Of a DNA stretch of 31,533 nt, positions 28,954 through 31,533 are shown one piece after another. The stretch comes from a virus. Below the pieces are notes generated by a model, which saw only the letters and a program-made list of their open reading frames with translations, was not told the origin of the DNA and ran no database searches. The position numbers were made by a program, and so were the translations under genes. Within the stretch, counting starts at the first letter, position 1, and every line of letters starts with the position of its first letter. The stretch spans positions 1 to 31,533 of the IMG/VR virus record IMGVR_UViG_3300044705_000158; one strand, given 5' to 3'.

Positions 28954-29376
28954 ATGGGCAAGTTGATCGCTCGCGACGTGAAGCTCGTCGTAGCTGGCGT
29001 GGACCTCTCGAGCCACGTGCAGGACATCGACACGCCGGAGAAGTGGAACAACATCGACGTCACCGGGATGGGAGCCAAGTTCATGGAACGGCTGCTCGGC
29101 ATCGGCGACTTCAGCGTGCCGACGACGTTCTTCCAGGACTACGGCGCGGGGAGCGTGCACGCGACCCTGCAGCCGCTCGCCGGGTCGAACACGCCGTTCA
29201 AGGTCGAGATCACCCCGGTCAAATCGCTTCCCGTCGGCGCGACGAACCCGCGCTTCGTCTTCTTCGCAGTCCTCGACGGGTACACGCCGGTCAAGGGCAA
29301 GGTCGGCGAGGCCTCGACGATGCAGGTGACGTTCTACAACGCCGAGCAGAGCGGCGTCCTCATCTACACCACTTAA
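28954..29376 (+). CDS. Major tail (tube) protein, 140 aa
   Basis: Starts at ATG 28954 with GAGGAG upstream. The beta-rich sequence has KLVVAGVDLSSHVQDIDTPE, WNNIDVTGMGAKFMERLLGI and DFSVPTTFFQDYGAGSVHAT, followed by NPRFVFFAVLDGYTPVKGKV and STMQVTFYNAEQSG. The layout, size and position (after terminator and before completion and chaperone genes) match actinophage tail tube proteins, which polymerise into the tail pipe. No Ig-like extension. Confidence 0.88.
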   Translation: MGKLIARDVKLVVAGVDLSSHVQDIDTPEKWNNIDVTGMGAKFMERLLGIGDFSVPTTFFQDYGAGSVHATLQPLAGSNTPFKVEITPVKSLPVGATNPRFVFFAVLDGYTPVKGKVGEASTMQVTFYNAEQSGVLIYTT

Positions 29377-29386
29377 GAGACGAGCC

Positions 29387-29830
29387 GTGGACACCGGTCC
29401 ACGGATGTACGTCGCCGCGGTGATCACGCTCCAGTACGAGGGCCTGCGCGAGCTCGCGCAGGCCCTCCACGAAGTCAACGTCGGCCTCTATGAGGCACTC
29501 CTGGCCGGGCTGCGCGAGGTCGGCGAGGTCATCCGCGGGGAGAGCGCACGCCGGTTCCTCGACTACGGCGCAAGCGAAGGCCGCGAGGCGTCGTTCGCCA
29601 GGGGGGCCGACGGGCTCGGCGTCCTCGTCCGGCCGAACACCTCCCGGATGGCGATCGTCTCCGTCGCCCAGACGGTGCGCCGCAGCGGCGACCTGGGAGC
29701 CCGCCGCTCGAACTTCGGCGACCTGATGATGCGTAAGGCGCTCATCCCCGCACGCCGTGACGGTCTCGACGAGGCGGCGGCCCTCCTTGACAGCGAGGTC
29801 GCCGACCTGCTCCACGAGCACGGCTTCTGA
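29387..29830 (+). CDS. Tail-completion / HK97 gp10-like protein, 147 aa
   Basis: Starts at GTG 29387; ATG 29405 is an alternative. It contains YEGLRELAQALHEVNVGLYE and ALLAGLREVGEVIRGESARR, the L-R-x-x-x-x-x-I-x-x-x-A-R-R pattern of HK97 gp10-like and other minor tail proteins, then GREASFARGADGLGVLVRPN and a beta region. The end is helical (LDEAAALLDSEVADLLHEHG). It probably binds tail tube ends during assembly. A 440-base gap follows. Confidence 0.75.
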   Translation: MDTGPRMYVAAVITLQYEGLRELAQALHEVNVGLYEALLAGLREVGEVIRGESARRFLDYGASEGREASFARGADGLGVLVRPNTSRMAIVSVAQTVRRSGDLGARRSNFGDLMMRKALIPARRDGLDEAAALLDSEVADLLHEHGF

Positions 29831-29889
29831 GATGATCTTCTGACTTCACCTGCAGGCAAGCTTGCTCGGACCACGGCCCCGGACGCCAC

Positions 29890-29925
29890 GGTTTTGGACC
29901 ATGCCACGGCGACTGGTCCAAAACC
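29890..29925. terminator. Perfect 12-bp inverted repeat, probable bidirectional terminator
   Basis: ggttttggacca (29890-29901) and tggtccaaaacc (29914-29925) form a perfect 12-base stem with a 12-base loop, A/T-rich for this genome. It lies after the tail gene ending at 29830 and next to the stop of the antisense open frame at 29938, so it fits a terminator read from both sides. The rest of the gap from 29831 to 30269 has no plus-strand gene I can support. Confidence 0.7.
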
Positions 29926-29937
29926 CTTTGGAGGCGC

Positions 29938-30219
29938 TCAGACGGGGCGCTCTAGCGCGATCCGGACAGTGCGCTTCGAGACCGGTCTACCGTTCACTCT
30001 GAGGCCTTCCGACGTCGCCATCACAGCGAGATTCCGCTCGCTCGCGTGCGTTGTTTCGTACAACTCACGGATCCGGTGCAGGACGCTCTCCCAGTCCTGC
30101 GAGGCCTCGCTGCGCGTCCGGCCACCTAGGGGAGCCCAGCGGCCGAGCCAGCGCTGCGCGCTCTCACCTGAAGCACGCTCGATTCTCGCCCGGGCGAACG
30201 GGCCCCCGGGAGAGCTCAG
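29938..30219 (-). other. Antisense protein-like open frame without a clear start
   Basis: On the minus strand a frame ending at TGA 29938 stays open into the next gene and reads like a protein: ARIERASGESAQRWLGRWAP, QDWESVLHRIRELYETTHAS, then AVMATSEGLRVNGRPVSKRT. The last part resembles a helix-turn-helix. Most third positions are G/C. No ATG, GTG or TTG start gives more than about 41 residues (TTG 30063); CTG 30219 would give 93. It could be a moron-type gene with unusual start or the remnant of one. The hairpin at its 3' end suggests transcription. Confidence 0.3.
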
Positions 30220-30269
30220 CCCGATTGGCGTGGCTGATAGCGGCCACCGGATAGGAGGAGAACGCGAAC

Positions 30270-30704
30270 ATGGCAGACGACGAGCGGCCTGGCTTCAAGA
30301 TCCAGGGGACCTTCTACCCGTGGGTCGGATTCGACGACTGGTTCCTCCCCGACTGCCGCCTCGCCCGTCTCGTCACCGGGTTCACCGAGACTCAGCTGCT
30401 CCGCGGCCAGGCGTCCAGCACGCTCGTAGAGGCCGCCTTCGCAGCCGTCGCGTTCCGTCAGGCCAGCCCCGGCCTGTCCGTCGAAGAGGCGGCGAGGATC
30501 TTCGACGCGCTCAAGCCCGGCCAGATCGAAGCCGTCGGGTTCAAGCCGGTGAAGGCTGATGATGCCGACCCCCCGGACGAGAGTGGGAGCACACCCTCCG
30601 AGAGTGGCGAGCTCTCGTCGGATGCGCCCCCGGAGACGTCCCCCCAGACCAGCTCCACGGACCAGCCTGGGCCCATTACTTCGGATACCGCAGAGAGGAC
30701 ATGA
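30270..30704 (+). CDS. Tail assembly chaperone G, 144 aa
   Basis: Starts at ATG 30270 with AGGAGG upstream, inside GATAGGAGGAG. The helical N-terminal part (IQGTFYPWVGFDDWFLPDCR, LARLVTGFTETQLLRGQAS, FDALKPGQIEAVGF) is the kind found in the first of two tail assembly chaperones, as in lambda gpG. The C-terminal 40 residues, Ser/Pro/Asp/Glu-rich, are an unstructured tail made when ribosomes do not shift. A -1 shift at 30569-30575 gives the longer product. It binds tape measure protein during tail tube assembly. Confidence 0.85.
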   Translation: MADDERPGFKIQGTFYPWVGFDDWFLPDCRLARLVTGFTETQLLRGQASSTLVEAAFAAVAFRQASPGLSVEEAARIFDALKPGQIEAVGFKPVKADDADPPDESGSTPSESGELSSDAPPETSPQTSSTDQPGPITSDTAERT

Positions 30705-30766
30705 GCACCCAGCTCACTGTCCGCGGCTACCTCGACCACCTCAAGTTCCTGCCCAAGGAGAAGTAG
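30270..30766 (+). CDS. Tail assembly chaperone GT (-1 frameshift product), about 165 aa
   Basis: Joined product: codons 30270-30575, then the -1 frame from 30575 to TAG 30764-30766. The -1 frame opens just after a TGA before the slippery site and encodes REWEHTLREWRALVGCAPGD, then PAWAHYFGYRREDMSTQLTV and RGYLDHLKFLPKEK. The W-x-H-Y-F-G-Y-R-R-E-D-M motif is the usual end of GT products in actinophages. GT bridges G subunits and tail tube protein on the tape measure protein in lambda-like assembly. Confidence 0.85.
30569..30575 (+). promoter_or_regulatory. -1 frameshift slippery site C CCC CCG
   Basis: Six C then G (30569-30575). Frame 0 reads CCC CCG; shifted frame reads CCC CCC. Pro-Pro pairing is kept after a one-base backward slip. 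It sits immediately after a TGA in the -1 frame and directly before the open T region, as in other G/GT genes. Confidence 0.8.
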
Positions 30767-31533
30767 GTGCCTCGCGCGCTGATCGACGTCGTTGGTGACA
30801 GCGCGTCGGCGCTGCGTGCGCTGGATCAGGTTGAGGCGTCTGTCAGTGGGCTGACGGGGAGCCTCGACCGGTTGGCTGCGACGGCGGACGCCTCGGGCGG
30901 CGGGGTGGCGGCGGCGTTGGCGAAGGAGTCGGCGGGGTTCTCGGAGTTGGCGGTGAACGCGGAGCGGTCGACTGCGGCGATCGTCGCGGCCTCGGTGACG
31001 CGGGCGGACCGGTTGAAGGCGGAGGCGGTGGCGGCGAGGGAGCTGTCGACGTCGTATGCGTTCGGGTCGGCGGAGCAGATCGCCGCGACGAACCTGTACG
31101 AGCGCAGGATCAGCCAGATCGCCCGCGTGCAGGGGACGGCCGGCCTCACCGCCGACGAGGCCGCCCAGCTGCAGGTTTCGGCGACGATGCGCCAGGTCGC
31201 CGCCCTCGACACCGAGGCCGCCGCCTACGGCAGGGTCGCCGAAGCGGCGGCGGGGGCGGCCGCCAAGATCGCTGCCGCGAACGCCGCCCAGGCGGCGGCG
31301 AACAGGGACCGGCTGCTCGGCGTCGAGGCCGCGACCTCAACGCCGTCGATGACGCAGACCGCGGGCACGATCGGGCGCGGCCTGACCACGTATGTGACCG
31401 CGCCGACGGCGTTCATCGGCTACGAGGCGGTCAAGCAGGCCGTCGATTTCAGCCAGGCGATCCTGCTGATCCGCACCCAAGCCGGCGCCTCCGAGGCGGA
31501 GCTGGAGCGGATGAACCACGACGTGCTGCAGCT
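30767..31533 (+). CDS. Tape measure protein, N-terminal part (cut by window end)
   Basis: Starts at GTG 30767, immediately after the GT stop, with AAGGAG ten bases upstream. About 255 residues are visible and the frame runs off the end. The sequence is Ala-rich and helical (SALRALDQVEASVSGLTGSL, VTRADRLKAEAVAARELSTS), then reaches AVDFSQAILLIRTQAGASEA, a typical tape measure motif (I-x-T-Q-A-G-A-S). It sets tail length and is ejected into the host during infection. Codon style changes near 31080: before it G-ending and T-containing codons, after it C-ending codons, suggesting a recombination joint. Confidence 0.9.
   Translation, partial: MPRALIDVVGDSASALRALDQVEASVSGLTGSLDRLAATADASGGGVAAALAKESAGFSELAVNAERSTAAIVAASVTRADRLKAEAVAARELSTSYAFGSAEQIAATNLYERRISQIARVQGTAGLTADEAAQLQVSATMRQVAALDTEAAAYGRVAEAAAGAAAKIAAANAAQAAANRDRLLGVEAATSTPSMTQTAGTIGRGLTTYVTAPTAFIGYEAVKQAVDFSQAILLIRTQAGASEAELERMNHDVLQ

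Noticed and set aside
29894-30559. 221-residue plus-strand frame across the gap
   Set aside because: It runs through the terminator hairpin and out of phase over the chaperone gene; its second half is Arg/Pro-rich shadow.

Overview
The window is a piece of a tailed-phage (siphovirus-type) or prophage genome from a very GC-rich host, most likely an actinobacterium in the broad sense. The signs are frequent GTG/TTG starts, G/C in most third codon positions, a DUF6745-type protein with a V-x-D-A tandem repeat at the left edge, and actinophage-like portal, prohead and tail genes. No integrase, lysis gene, tRNA or CRISPR array was recognised, so I cannot tell a prophage from a free phage. The host group is an inference from composition and protein style only.

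Left arm, 1-7259, minus strand: one leftward early operon of 16 genes. Almost every junction is a 4-base ATGA/GTGA overlap. It runs from an XRE-type regulator through a DNA adenine/cytosine methyltransferase, small hypothetical and zinc-finger proteins, a RecT-like annealing protein and a winged-helix replication-type protein, to a zinc-finger protein and a DUF6745-type repeat protein cut by the window edge. The operon starts at a near-consensus sigma70-type promoter placed so that the regulator's mRNA would be leaderless or nearly so; repeats overlapping it look like operators.

Switch and right early region, 7260-13440: a divergent HTH-like protein faces the XRE regulator. It is followed by small accessory genes on both strands, then a rightward run of regulators (LuxR-type HTH, zinc-finger plus coiled coil, HTH proteins), several Cys-rich miniproteins and an HNH endonuclease just before the terminase.

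Late region, 13445-31533, plus strand: large terminase, a putative structural protein, a small membrane protein, the portal, and a 998-residue polypeptide that joins an S49-type prohead protease, a prohead/scaffold-like segment and an HK97-type major capsid protein. Then come head completion genes, a 1294-residue protein made mostly of about 62 copies of a 14-residue repeat, a BppU-like protein, a tail-terminator-like protein, a glycosyltransferase-like protein, the tail tube protein, a tail-completion protein, tail assembly chaperones with a clear -1 frameshift (C CCC CCG), and the start of the tape measure protein, which runs off the window.

The best candidates for something new are the 14-residue repeat protein, the protease-capsid fusion with an internal Shine-Dalgarno start and a copied portal fragment, the structured gaps at 15286-15367 and 20930-20973, and the antisense open frame plus perfect hairpin inside the tail module at 29.9-30.2 kb.
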